Source of the DNA: Planctomycetaceae bacterium
GTDB taxonomy: Bacteria > Planctomycetota > Planctomycetia > Planctomycetales > Planctomycetaceae
Reading direction: 5' to 3'
Assembly: GCA_016765335.1 (NCBI GenBank)
Contig: JAESQE010000152.1
Location: 6,747-15,365 of the forward strand
DNA length: 8,619 bases
Part shown: piece after piece, positions 1 to 6,624 of the stretch
Layout of the letters: the number at the start of each line of letters is the position of its first letter
Numbering within the stretch: position 1 is the stretch's first letter
The notes under the pieces: model-generated
What the model was told of the DNA's origin: nothing
The model's input: only the letters and a program-made list of their open reading frames with translations
The model's database searches: none
Program-made: the position numbers and the translations under genes

Positions 1-1080
1 GGTCAATCCGACCAGGCAGGTCATCCAATTGATTTGATGCTCAGCCTGATGGATCAATATGCAAACTTTGCAGCTCAGGTCGAACAGGAAATGTCTTTGC
101 CCGAAGCGATGCCCCGCTTAGCACAACTGGTGGCGACCAGCCCGCTTGATGCTGCGGTGCACGATGCGTTTGGACGCATTCATAATCGGAACTCTTACGA
201 TACGCTTTCGAGCGAATTTATGAATCACGATTTGTCGCATTACCTGGGGGATCAATTTCAAGGAGAATATCTGGATCAATACACCACTCGTGAACCGCAA
301 GCCCAGATGCCTCTTTATCATTTAGTTGGCGCGATCGATCCGTTGGTCGATGCAGATATCTCGAAGCGAATTGATGATGGACTACCCGAAACACTTGGCG
401 AATGGATTATTGCAGATGGCTTAACTCACTTGAAAATTAAACTCAGTGGAGAGAACCTGAAATGGGATATCCAGCGAGTGCTTTCTATTGAAGAGGTTGC
501 AACTCCGGAACAAGCAAAACGCGGATGCAGCGACTGGGTATATTCGGTTGACTTCAACGAGAAATGTGCAAACGTGGAATATGTGCTCGACTTTTTAGAG
601 GGGGTTCGCAGTCAGTCGGCATCTGCATTTGATCGCATTCAATATATCGAACAGCCTACACACCGAGACTTGAAGAAACATCCGGAAAACAAAATGCACC
701 GGGCAGCTGAGATCAAACCGGTCGTGATTGACGAATCGTTGCTCGATCTGGAATCGTTATTGATGGCTCGCGATTTGGGTTACACCGGAGTCGCTTTCAA
801 AGCTTGCAAAGGTCAAACCGAAACACTGTTGTTAGCCGCAGCTGCAATCAAAAATGATATGTTTTTGTGTGTGCAAGATTTGACTTGTCCGGGAGCCAGC
901 TTCCTGCATTCAGCATCTTTGGCTGCACGGATTCCAGGTGTGGCTGCGATTGAAGGCAATGCTCGACAATTCTGCCCCGCTGCAAATACGGAATGGGCCA
1001 AGAAATTCCCTGGCATGTTCAATATTACAAAAGGGACAGTCGAAACCAGCTTGCTGAACCAAAACGGATTAGGATTCTGA
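1..1080 (+). CDS. Enolase-superfamily enzyme (MLE/mandelate racemase-like), 5' partial
   Basis: The frame is open from the first base to the TGA at 1078-1080, so the window enters inside the gene; the TTG at 34 and ATG at 37 are probably internal codons. Numbering from the codon at 34, the C-terminal barrel carries the acid/base pair K134-I-K136 (in HLKIKLSG), metal ligands D173 (SVDFNE), E206 (YIEQP) and D233 (VIDES), and the opposite-face lysine K256 (GVAFKACKG). This is the complete set for the muconate-lactonizing-enzyme-like subgroup, whose members abstract a proton alpha to a carboxylate using Mg2+ (racemases, epimerases, cycloisomerases). It is most likely cytoplasmic. The conserved ending (CVQDLTCPGAS, then GNARQFCP) suggests an intact C-terminus. 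Substrate cannot be deduced, and the only visible neighbour is unrelated. Superfamily assignment is firm; the specific reaction is unknown. Confidence 0.85.
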   Translation, partial: GQSDQAGHPIDLMLSLMDQYANFAAQVEQEMSLPEAMPRLAQLVATSPLDAAVHDAFGRIHNRNSYDTLSSEFMNHDLSHYLGDQFQGEYLDQYTTREPQAQMPLYHLVGAIDPLVDADISKRIDDGLPETLGEWIIADGLTHLKIKLSGENLKWDIQRVLSIEEVATPEQAKRGCSDWVYSVDFNEKCANVEYVLDFLEGVRSQSASAFDRIQYIEQPTHRDLKKHPENKMHRAAEIKPVVIDESLLDLESLLMARDLGYTGVAFKACKGQTETLLLAAAAIKNDMFLCVQDLTCPGASFLHSASLAARIPGVAAIEGNARQFCPAANTEWAKKFPGMFNITKGTVETSLLNQNGLGF

Positions 1081-1132
1081 TTCCAAAGTGAGCGAAAGTT
1101 TGCTAGCTGCCAATAGAAATTTACAATACAAG

Positions 1133-1161
1133 AGTTGGAGTTCACGCTTCATCGTGCTTTG
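1133..1161 (+). repeat. Outer inverted repeat, left arm
   Basis: A 29-base arm that matches the reverse complement of 1667-1695 at 27 of 29 positions; it starts AGTTGGAGTTCACGCTT. Its internal palindrome is partly decayed, because the two mismatches fall in the centre. It looks like one copy of a dispersed planctomycete intergenic repeat; that identification is from memory, not from a search. Confidence 0.85.
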
Positions 1162-1232
1162 TCGGTCCCAGCCTAAGTCAGTCGCTTATACACAACTCAC
1201 AAGGGCGACTCGAGAAATTGATACCGGGGTAG

Positions 1233-1274
1233 CACAGACAATCCCGTTCAGGGTTGTCTGTGTTGCGTAGCAAC
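1233..1274 (+). repeat. Hairpin plus GTTGCGTAGCAAC module, copy 1
   Basis: The segment CACAGACAATCCC (1233-1245) pairs with GGGTTGTCTGTG (1251-1262) with one bulged base and a five-base loop. The last G of the stem begins the near-palindrome GTTGCGTAGCAAC (1262-1274). The same layout, followed by AAGAAGC and then GCAAAGCG in the same order, recurs at 1554-1625, so the two are diverged copies of one element. Confidence 0.75.
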
Positions 1275-1313
1275 CCGAGGACTTGACCAAGAAGCGTCTT
1301 TCTCAGGCTGTAG

Positions 1314-1341
1314 GCCGGAGCAGGCAAAGCGAAGTTCCGGC
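1314..1341 (+). repeat. Short GC-rich hairpin (GCCGGA...TCCGGC)
   Basis: GCCGGA at 1314-1319 pairs with TCCGGC at 1336-1341 around a 16-base loop containing GCAAAGCG. It lies downstream of module copy 1 and is probably part of the same dispersed element. There is no U-tract, so I do not call it a terminator. Confidence 0.5.
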
Positions 1342-1368
1342 AAATGCGACTGACACACGAGCGGAGTT

Positions 1369-1400
1369 GGGTGCCACTGCCTGGCTTGCCCAGCCGTGCG
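1369..1400 (+). repeat. Inner inverted repeat, left arm
   Basis: A 32-base arm that matches the reverse complement of 1485-1516 at 30 of 32 positions. Its core is GGGTGCCACTGCCTGGCTTG. It lies inside the outer inverted repeat. Similar sequence recurs in planctomycete intergenic DNA as far as I recall. Confidence 0.85.
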
Positions 1401-1483
1401 GTCGCGGCGGCAGAATTTTTGCATTAATAACAGAATAGAACGTTAAAAGTTGACTCTGCTTTTGTAAGAATCACAGCCATCAC

Positions 1484-1517
<34 letters not shown>

Positions 1518-1553
1518 ATTTGAATTGGAAATGAATAACAGATCATATGGTGG

Positions 1554-1585
1554 CCCAGCCAATTTTGGCTGGGTTGCGTAGCAAC
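1554..1585 (+). repeat. Hairpin plus GTTGCGTAGCAAC module, copy 2
   Basis: CCCAGCCAA (1554-1562) and TTGGCTGGG (1565-1573) form a perfect nine-base-pair stem. The final G starts an exact second copy of GTTGCGTAGCAAC (1573-1585). AAGAAGC follows immediately at 1586 and GCAAAGCG at 1618, preserving the order seen after copy 1 but with shorter spacing. Confidence 0.75.
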
Positions 1586-1666
1586 AAGAAGCACCTTCCT
1601 CTGCTTTTAACGAACAAGCAAAGCGGGATTCCCCAAAAAAAACTTTGTGTATAAACGACAGCTCAA

Positions 1667-1695
1667 CAAAGCACGCTAAAGCGTGAACTCCAACT
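1667..1695 (-). repeat. Outer inverted repeat, right arm
   Basis: Reverse-complement partner of 1133-1161. This arm keeps an intact internal palindrome: CACGCT (1672-1677) and AGCGTG (1680-1685) around AA. It is therefore probably the less decayed copy. Confidence 0.85.
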
Positions 1696-1830
1696 GGTCT
1701 GATTGAAAACTTGGAATCCACTTAGTTTTCAGCGGTTAACGCCTTGCCATCCACTTTTATTCCATTCGGAGAAAGTGCTGGAAAATTCAAAAAATATTGA
1801 TGATTCACTCGTCATTTCAGTAATGTTCCG

Positions 1831-1858
1831 CTTACAATACACGCACATTCAGTATAGA
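1831..1858 (+). promoter_or_regulatory. Weak sigma70-like promoter candidate for the MoxR cluster
   Basis: CTTACA (1831-1836) and TATAGA (1853-1858) are separated by 16 bases, each matching the consensus at four of six positions. The location, about 80 bases upstream of the GTG start in the repeat-free part of the gap, is sensible. The match is weak and could be chance. Confidence 0.22.
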
Positions 1859-1926
1859 AAGTTCCTTCCTTTGAGTCATCATATAACAATTGGTCCTTAG
1901 CGTTCTATTTTCAACTTCTCGCGTAC

Positions 1927-1931
1927 AGGAG
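1927..1931 (+). promoter_or_regulatory. Ribosome binding site fixing a GTG start
   Basis: AGGAG lies seven bases upstream of the GTG at 1939. It is the main reason for choosing this non-ATG start for the coiled-coil protein. Confidence 0.7.
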
Positions 1932-1938
1932 ATATTCG

Positions 1939-3309
1939 GTGCCAGACTCACAAAAATGGATTTCGCGTCACTGGAAAAGATTGCAGTGGGGACAATTTCT
2001 GGGTGACTGTGCAGATCGCCTGGCCTTTTTCTTTATTGTGCTGGGCTGTTTGATATTGCTTGTCAAATTATTTATCCCCAGCTTGTGGCCTCATACTTTG
2101 TGGTTATTCGCACTATTGCCTGCCATGCCTTTGCTTGCCTGGCGACAAACAAACTCTCATCGATTCACTCGAACCGAAGCGGCTGCACTTTTGGATCAAA
2201 AGCTGGAAGCTGGCGGACTGTTGATGACCTTGAGCGAAACTCCCGACGACCATTGGCAATCGTATCTGCCTGAAGTCGAAATGCTTTGGAGGAATAGTTT
2301 GGTCAAAATTCGCCCCAAACGATTCGTTTCGCTACTTGCGTTACCGTTAGCATTTGCAATGGTGACCTGCATCATTCCGGTCAGAGAAACTTCTGTTCTC
2401 CAGGCAAAACCGCGAAAGGTGTCTCAACAAACCACCGAGGAACTCGAAGCGATACTCGAAACACTCGAAGAGGCAGACATCCTTGAAGAAGAGGACAAAG
2501 CAGAACTGAAGAAGGAACTGGAAAAATTTGCTGAGCAAACCAAGGATCAACCATTAACTCACGAACAATGGGAAACGGCTGACTTTTTACGTCAAAACAT
2601 GCAGATGAAGTGGGAGAAAAATGAGCGAGGGATAAACTCGGCAAGCAGTGCCATCGACGAACTACTTTCTTCGATGGCCAATAGCGGGGAGGTCTCAGCA
2701 GAACAACTTGAACAATTCGAAAACGCGATGGGCGAAAATCTGCAAGCGATGGCTCGCAAAGCTCTCAACAGCGGGTTAGAAGGCATGTCTGATGAAATGA
2801 AAAAGATGCTTGAAAACCTCGCCAATTCCGGAAAACTATCGATGCCCGGCGATGCACAGGCTCAGAAAAAGATGATGGAAGAACTTAAGGAAATGCTCAA
2901 GAAAGAAGCCGAGAAACTCGCCAAGCAGCGTGGTGATTGTCAGGGGTTATGCGAAGGCGGAATGTGCGAAGGTAATCAGCCAGGCAAAGGAGGCATTAGC
3001 CGAGGACGGGGCGATGCTGAAATGCTGTTTGGTGAAGAATCTGATCTGGATGGAACAAAATTTAAGGAAATTATCCTGCCTCCTGGAGTTCTTGATGATC
3101 CAACAGAGAAAGTTCTGCGTTTAACCAAGGCCGAGCCTGAAACAGACCCAGCCCAAAATGCACCGCGTAATGCAGTTCGAAAAAACGATCCCGCTTCAGG
3201 TCGAGCAACCTGGGATCGGAAACTGAGTCCGAAGTATCGTGGTGTCGTGCAGAAGTTTTTCAATTCCAACAAAAAATCAACACCGATTCCAAATGACGAG
3301 GAACTTTGA
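1939..3309 (+). CDS. Membrane-anchored coiled-coil protein of the MoxR cluster (DUF4175-like)
   Basis: This 456-residue protein starts at GTG behind a good AGGAG. It has two adjacent hydrophobic helices (about 28-47 and 50-68), a third at about 129-147, then a long charged, Glu/Lys-rich region (about 160-330) that should form coiled coil. A short Gly/Cys segment follows, with C334, C338 and C343, then a conserved-looking stretch (FGEESDLDG, then KEIILPPG, 364-383) and a C-terminal LSPKYRGVVQKFF motif (429-441). I know proteins of this architecture from planctomycetes, where they precede MoxR ATPase genes; their molecular role is not established. The stop is ten bases from the MoxR ATG, so the two are almost certainly cotranscribed. 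A role as a membrane scaffold or as a MoxR client is inference. DUF4175 similarity is tentative. Confidence 0.75.
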   Translation: MPDSQKWISRHWKRLQWGQFLGDCADRLAFFFIVLGCLILLVKLFIPSLWPHTLWLFALLPAMPLLAWRQTNSHRFTRTEAAALLDQKLEAGGLLMTLSETPDDHWQSYLPEVEMLWRNSLVKIRPKRFVSLLALPLAFAMVTCIIPVRETSVLQAKPRKVSQQTTEELEAILETLEEADILEEEDKAELKKELEKFAEQTKDQPLTHEQWETADFLRQNMQMKWEKNERGINSASSAIDELLSSMANSGEVSAEQLEQFENAMGENLQAMARKALNSGLEGMSDEMKKMLENLANSGKLSMPGDAQAQKKMMEELKEMLKKEAEKLAKQRGDCQGLCEGGMCEGNQPGKGGISRGRGDAEMLFGEESDLDGTKFKEIILPPGVLDDPTEKVLRLTKAEPETDPAQNAPRNAVRKNDPASGRATWDRKLSPKYRGVVQKFFNSNKKSTPIPNDEEL

Positions 3310-3310
3310 A

Positions 3311-3315
3311 AGGGA
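3311..3315 (+). promoter_or_regulatory. Ribosome binding site deciding the MoxR start
   Basis: AGGGA lies four bases upstream of the ATG at 3320, just after the stop of the upstream gene. The spacing is short but acceptable. It favours ATG 3320 over longer in-frame starts at 3239 or 3293, which would overlap the preceding gene and add residues unlike a MoxR N-terminus. Confidence 0.55.
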
Positions 3316-3319
3316 TTTG

Positions 3320-4366
3320 ATGAGCAACACTGAGGTAACTCCATTGACAGACACTCTTTTGACACCAGAACAAGTCACACGAGCAAAAGGAACCATCGAT
3401 CATTTACTAAGCGAACTGGGACGCTCTATACTTGGGCAAGAAGAATTGTTGCGTTTGGTGACTACCTGCATTCTTGCACGCGGTCATTTACTACTTGAAG
3501 GCTTGCCCGGACTCGGAAAAACCGAACTGGTCAAATCGCTTTCGGCGTTAATGGGTCTGAGTTTTCGTAGAGTGCAATTCACTCCCGATTTACTTCCCGG
3601 AGATATTCTTGGTTCTCCGATTCTCGAAGAACAAGACGGTGCCCGACGGCTTGTCTTTCATAAAGGGCCGATCTTTGCCAATCTACTTCTGGCTGATGAA
3701 ATCAATCGAGCGACGCCTAAAACCCAGTCTGCACTTCTTGAAGCGATGCAGGAAAAACGAGTGACTGTACTGGGAGAAACGCATCAGTTGCCGCTACCGT
3801 TTTTTGTACTAGCGACACAAAATCCCATCGAACTGGAAGGAACCTATCCGCTTCCCGAAGCTCAGTTGGATCGATTCACTTTCAAGATCTCCGTTCAAGG
3901 AGTTGGTCCGGACACTCTGCAAAAAATCATCACTGATCGCAAACATGGAATCCCACCGGAATTAGAGACGATTATTTCTGGTGATGAGCTTGACAGTCTG
4001 TTTGAGATGGTTGACCGAGTTCACCTCCCTGAGGCGGTTGCCAATTACATCGCCAGGCTTGTGACCTCTACTCATGCCTCCCGGGAAGATTCTCCAGAAG
4101 TTGTCAAGCAGTTTGTACGATTCGGAGCTTCCCCCCGAGCTGCGATCGCGTTGGCAAACACTTCTCGGGCCGCTGCAATCCTTGCAGGTAAGCCGAATGT
4201 CGGGTTCGATGATGTGAAATTTGTTGCATCGAGCGTACTTTCGCATCGAGTCATTCTCGACTATTCAGCTCGCATGGAAGGCTGGGACAGTCAATCGTTG
4301 ATTCGAAAGTTGATTGAAGATGTCCCGGAAGTTGGGCGTGAAATCCCTGCTGACGTACAAGTTTAA
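3320..4366 (+). CDS. MoxR-family AAA+ ATPase
   Basis: The 348-residue product is a typical full-length MoxR ATPase. Counting from ATG 3320, visible motifs are Walker A GLPGLGKTE (61-69), the MoxR-type QFTPDLLPGDILG segment (86-98), Walker B LLLADEIN (122-129), sensor 1 ATQNP (165-169), the arginine-finger region EAQLDRF (R185), and a sensor-2-like GASPRAAI in the C-terminal helical lid. MoxR proteins are cytoplasmic ring ATPases that act as chaperones for assembly or activation of partner complexes, commonly with DUF58 or vWA-domain proteins. It follows the coiled-coil membrane protein by ten bases. The DUF58 gene that most often comes next is absent: a 144-base gap with palindromes follows instead. 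All nucleotide-binding residues are present, so it should be active. Confidence 0.95.
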   Translation: MSNTEVTPLTDTLLTPEQVTRAKGTIDHLLSELGRSILGQEELLRLVTTCILARGHLLLEGLPGLGKTELVKSLSALMGLSFRRVQFTPDLLPGDILGSPILEEQDGARRLVFHKGPIFANLLLADEINRATPKTQSALLEAMQEKRVTVLGETHQLPLPFFVLATQNPIELEGTYPLPEAQLDRFTFKISVQGVGPDTLQKIITDRKHGIPPELETIISGDELDSLFEMVDRVHLPEAVANYIARLVTSTHASREDSPEVVKQFVRFGASPRAAIALANTSRAAAILAGKPNVGFDDVKFVASSVLSHRVILDYSARMEGWDSQSLIRKLIEDVPEVGREIPADVQV

Positions 4367-4383
4367 GTACCGCGTCTCCTTTG

Positions 4384-4412
4384 AACTGATCAGAAGGTTG
4401 AACTTCTCAGTT
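4384..4412 (+). repeat. Imperfect hairpin after the MoxR gene
   Basis: AACTG (4384-4388) and AGAAG (4392-4396), separated by a three-base bulge, pair with CTTCT (4403-4407) and CAGTT (4408-4412) around a six-base loop. It begins 17 bases after the MoxR stop. It may attenuate transcription, but the stem is bulged and no clear T-run follows. Confidence 0.35.
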
Positions 4413-4467
4413 TGTTCAGGGCAATCGAACCTTCAATCTGTGAATCGCGTTTAATTTATAAACCAAT

Positions 4468-4485
4468 GTCAGGAATATTCCTGAC
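4468..4485. promoter_or_regulatory. Perfect 18-base palindrome upstream of the membrane protein gene
   Basis: GTCAGGAATATTCCTGAC reads the same on both strands. A flanking AATGTCAG (4465-4472) and CTGACATT (4485-4492) form an alternative outer pairing. It ends 25 bases before the ATG at 4511. It could be a dimeric repressor operator, an mRNA hairpin over the translation start region, or a dispersed palindromic repeat; the sequence alone does not decide. Confidence 0.6.
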
Positions 4486-4510
4486 TGACATTATACGAGA
4501 GCCTTAATTT

Positions 4511-6541
4511 ATGCCACGGTATATTATTGGCACTGTGCTGCTGTTGCTGATCCTGTTTGCTCCTGCAAAATCTGTGTTGGCATCTGGATCGGAGTACACA
4601 CTCAGTGGGTCGGATTTGGTTGTCGAAGTAAATACAAAATGGATCGGCTGTAGAGAAGGTGGCTATTTCCCGATCCGAACAAAAATTCGCAACATCGGAA
4701 AAGCTCGAACAATTACGCTCGAACTCCAAGGACATAATTCCGGTCAAAATTTCCCAACCATCACCCGGTCTGTCACTTTAGAGCAAAACGCAACCATCAA
4801 TACCAGTCTGCTAGTCCCGGTGGTTTCTTATGGGACTTACGCCAACTTTCGGATTTTAGAACGTGGACGTCCTCTAAAGAACCTTGCACATTCGGTTTCG
4901 CTTCCTGAAGTCTCTCACCAAAGCAACATTGGTAGCGCGATGTTAATTGTTGCCAATAAGCCAGAAGACAAAGAAGCATTCAACCAAGCTGTGAACAATA
5001 CGTTTACCCCCACTAGTTCACGCCACGGTACCAGCGTCAACGAGTACACCGAGCATCTCAGGCCCAATGAACTCCCTGCAAACTGGCTGGGATATACTGG
5101 TCTGGATATTCTGGCGATTCCACTTAAAACTCTCACGCAAGATCTCCCTGCCGATACTCGCAAAGGCATCTTGCAATGGGTTTTCTCGGGAGGGACTTTG
5201 ATCATTTATAACGTGGAGGAAGCAGTCGCTGAATCTGATTCGTTAAAGAATGTTCTGGACTTGAATAACCGTGCATTTAGCGGAAAAAAATGGAGTTCGC
5301 TTAATGCAAAGAATTTCAAGAAGATTGCAATTATTGATACATCAACTGGCTCCACTCCCACTGCTGAGTTGGAAGACTTTTCGACTGGAGATCCCTGGGA
5401 TATCTCTCCCCGAAATTTTGGGATGCGAACCTTGGGGCTGGGAAATGTCATTGCGGTAACAAACAACCCGTTCCCGGGAACTGTTTCGCATTGGACCTGG
5501 CTATTGGGTAACCTTTCACAGGAGCAACTGCTTTGGCATAAAAGACACGGGATAACGCCTCGTGCAGGCAATGAAAGTTTCTTTCACTTTTTGATCCCCA
5601 ATGTTGGGCGTGTCCCGATATTTTCTCTGCTGATTCTGATTACCATTTTTACAATACTTATCGGTCCCGTGAATTACATTTACTACCTTAGGAAACGTCA
5701 GCTCGCGATGCTATTGGTGACCGTACCGATCATTGCCTTTGGTAGCAGTTTGACATTACTGGCTTACTCGACCATGACACATGGGTTTTCTGTTAAATCC
5801 AGAGTACGTAGCGTGACTTTCCTTGATCAAAAACAAAATCATGCAATGAGTATCAATCGCGTAGCATATTTTGCAGGCATGGCTCCCAGCGATGGACTGT
5901 CGTTCGAACCAACTACTGCTGTTTATCCCATCTGGTCAGCTGATAATTCCTTTGAAGCCGGACGAATTGACTGGAGTGAAAAGCAGCACCTGCAAAATGG
6001 TTGGCTACGATCTAGAACTCGTACACAGTTTCTGACAGTCTCTCAGCAAGAACAACGGGGCCGCCTTGATTTACAAGAATCCGATGGTTCGAACCCTAAA
6101 GTTTCCAATGGGTTAGAGTGGAACCTTAAAGCATTGTACATTGTCGATGAAGCGGGCAAAGCCTGGAAGGCAAAGAACCTGAAGTCTGGCGCCATTGCGA
6201 ATCTAGAACCAGTCACCAAGCAAGATAACAGCGAACTTCGCGAATTGTTATCCGAATATAACTTATCGCTTCCGTTAGGAGTTACCGGTAATCAGGTATT
6301 ATCCAATTCATTTATGTCACCCAGAGTTTATCGTTATTATGGCGGGCAGACGATCCAGACCATCTACCAAAAAAGTCTTCAGGAGGTCGCCGTTTCTCGG
6401 TTGATTTCTCCGGGAAACAAGCTGACAAAAATGCAACCAGGCTCCTACTTCGCTGTTCTTAAGCAACCACCAGACTTAGAACTTGGTCTGAAAAAGTCGA
6501 GCCAAAATATTTCGGTTCACCTGTTGTTCGGGTATTTCTAA
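4511..6541 (+). CDS. Secreted/membrane protein with GATase-like region and two TM helices; probable C-terminal frameshift
   Basis: The 676-residue product starts with a clear signal peptide (hydrophobic 5-17, likely cleavage after A24 in SVLA-SG). A beta-rich extracytoplasmic region follows. A segment at about 197-234 (GLDILAIPL, then WVFSGGTLIIYN) resembles the glutamine-amidotransferase-like fold seen in proteins of MoxR/ABC clusters, without a visible catalytic Cys. Two membrane helices lie at about 368-393, containing ILIGPVNYIYYLRKR, and 399-421, with a further soluble domain to the end. The GPVN-R-R motif between helices is one I know from large membrane proteins encoded beside MoxR and ABC genes; function is unestablished. 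A weak GAGAG (4497-4501) precedes the ATG. The last residues (from about 663) are probably out of frame: the -1 frame continues credibly to 6624. The intact protein would have 704 residues. Confidence 0.75.
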   Translation: MPRYIIGTVLLLLILFAPAKSVLASGSEYTLSGSDLVVEVNTKWIGCREGGYFPIRTKIRNIGKARTITLELQGHNSGQNFPTITRSVTLEQNATINTSLLVPVVSYGTYANFRILERGRPLKNLAHSVSLPEVSHQSNIGSAMLIVANKPEDKEAFNQAVNNTFTPTSSRHGTSVNEYTEHLRPNELPANWLGYTGLDILAIPLKTLTQDLPADTRKGILQWVFSGGTLIIYNVEEAVAESDSLKNVLDLNNRAFSGKKWSSLNAKNFKKIAIIDTSTGSTPTAELEDFSTGDPWDISPRNFGMRTLGLGNVIAVTNNPFPGTVSHWTWLLGNLSQEQLLWHKRHGITPRAGNESFFHFLIPNVGRVPIFSLLILITIFTILIGPVNYIYYLRKRQLAMLLVTVPIIAFGSSLTLLAYSTMTHGFSVKSRVRSVTFLDQKQNHAMSINRVAYFAGMAPSDGLSFEPTTAVYPIWSADNSFEAGRIDWSEKQHLQNGWLRSRTRTQFLTVSQQEQRGRLDLQESDGSNPKVSNGLEWNLKALYIVDEAGKAWKAKNLKSGAIANLEPVTKQDNSELRELLSEYNLSLPLGVTGNQVLSNSFMSPRVYRYYGGQTIQTIYQKSLQEVAVSRLISPGNKLTKMQPGSYFAVLKQPPDLELGLKKSSQNISVHLLFGYF

Positions 6542-6624
6542 ACCCCGGAGAATCCGAACAAGTGATTTCCATTCGAAATCGATTCTATTTAATAACTTAC
6601 GATGCACTGAACCTGTTGCCATGA
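6493..6624 (+). other. Frameshifted true C-terminus of the upstream membrane protein
   Basis: In the -1 frame relative to the gene starting at 4511, translation downstream of the A5 run (6491-6495) reads KVEPKYFGSPVVRVFLNPG, then ESEQVISIRNRFYLITYDAL, and ends with TGA at 6622-6624. This has the composition of a folded beta-rich domain, unlike the abrupt end in the written frame (HLLFGYF). The stop overlaps the ABC gene start as ATGA (6621-6624), a common operon junction. This frame is closed upstream by TAA at 6460-6462, so the shift must lie between 6463 and about 6541. One extra A in the run would join the frames exactly. Confidence 0.7.

Noticed and set aside
813..1145. A 110-codon minus-strand ORF opposite the enolase-superfamily gene
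   Set aside because: It is the antisense shadow of a conserved coding region with complete catalytic motifs on the plus strand.
1088..1270. A 60-codon plus-strand ORF after the enolase-superfamily gene
   Set aside because: It runs through the outer repeat arm and the first hairpin module and ends within the 13-base palindrome; no start signal and no protein-like pattern.
1393..1420. Intrinsic terminator with T5 at 1416-1420
   Set aside because: The GCCG/CGGC stem is only four base pairs with an eight-base loop and is not adjacent to the T-run.
1703..1900. A 65-codon plus-strand ORF just before the coiled-coil gene
   Set aside because: Composition is not protein-like, there is no ribosome binding site, and the region more plausibly holds the promoter and leader.
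3239..3319. Longer N-terminus for the MoxR ATPase starting at GTG 3239
   Set aside because: It would overlap the upstream gene by 71 bases, and the extra residues are the shadow of that gene. ATG 3320 has a ribosome binding site and gives a family-typical length.
6488..6500. Programmed -1 ribosomal frameshift at the A5 run
   Set aside because: The heptamer G-AAA-AAG departs from the efficient A-AAA-AAG site and I see no strong stem just downstream. A simple one-base deletion or read error is the more economical explanation, although not proven.
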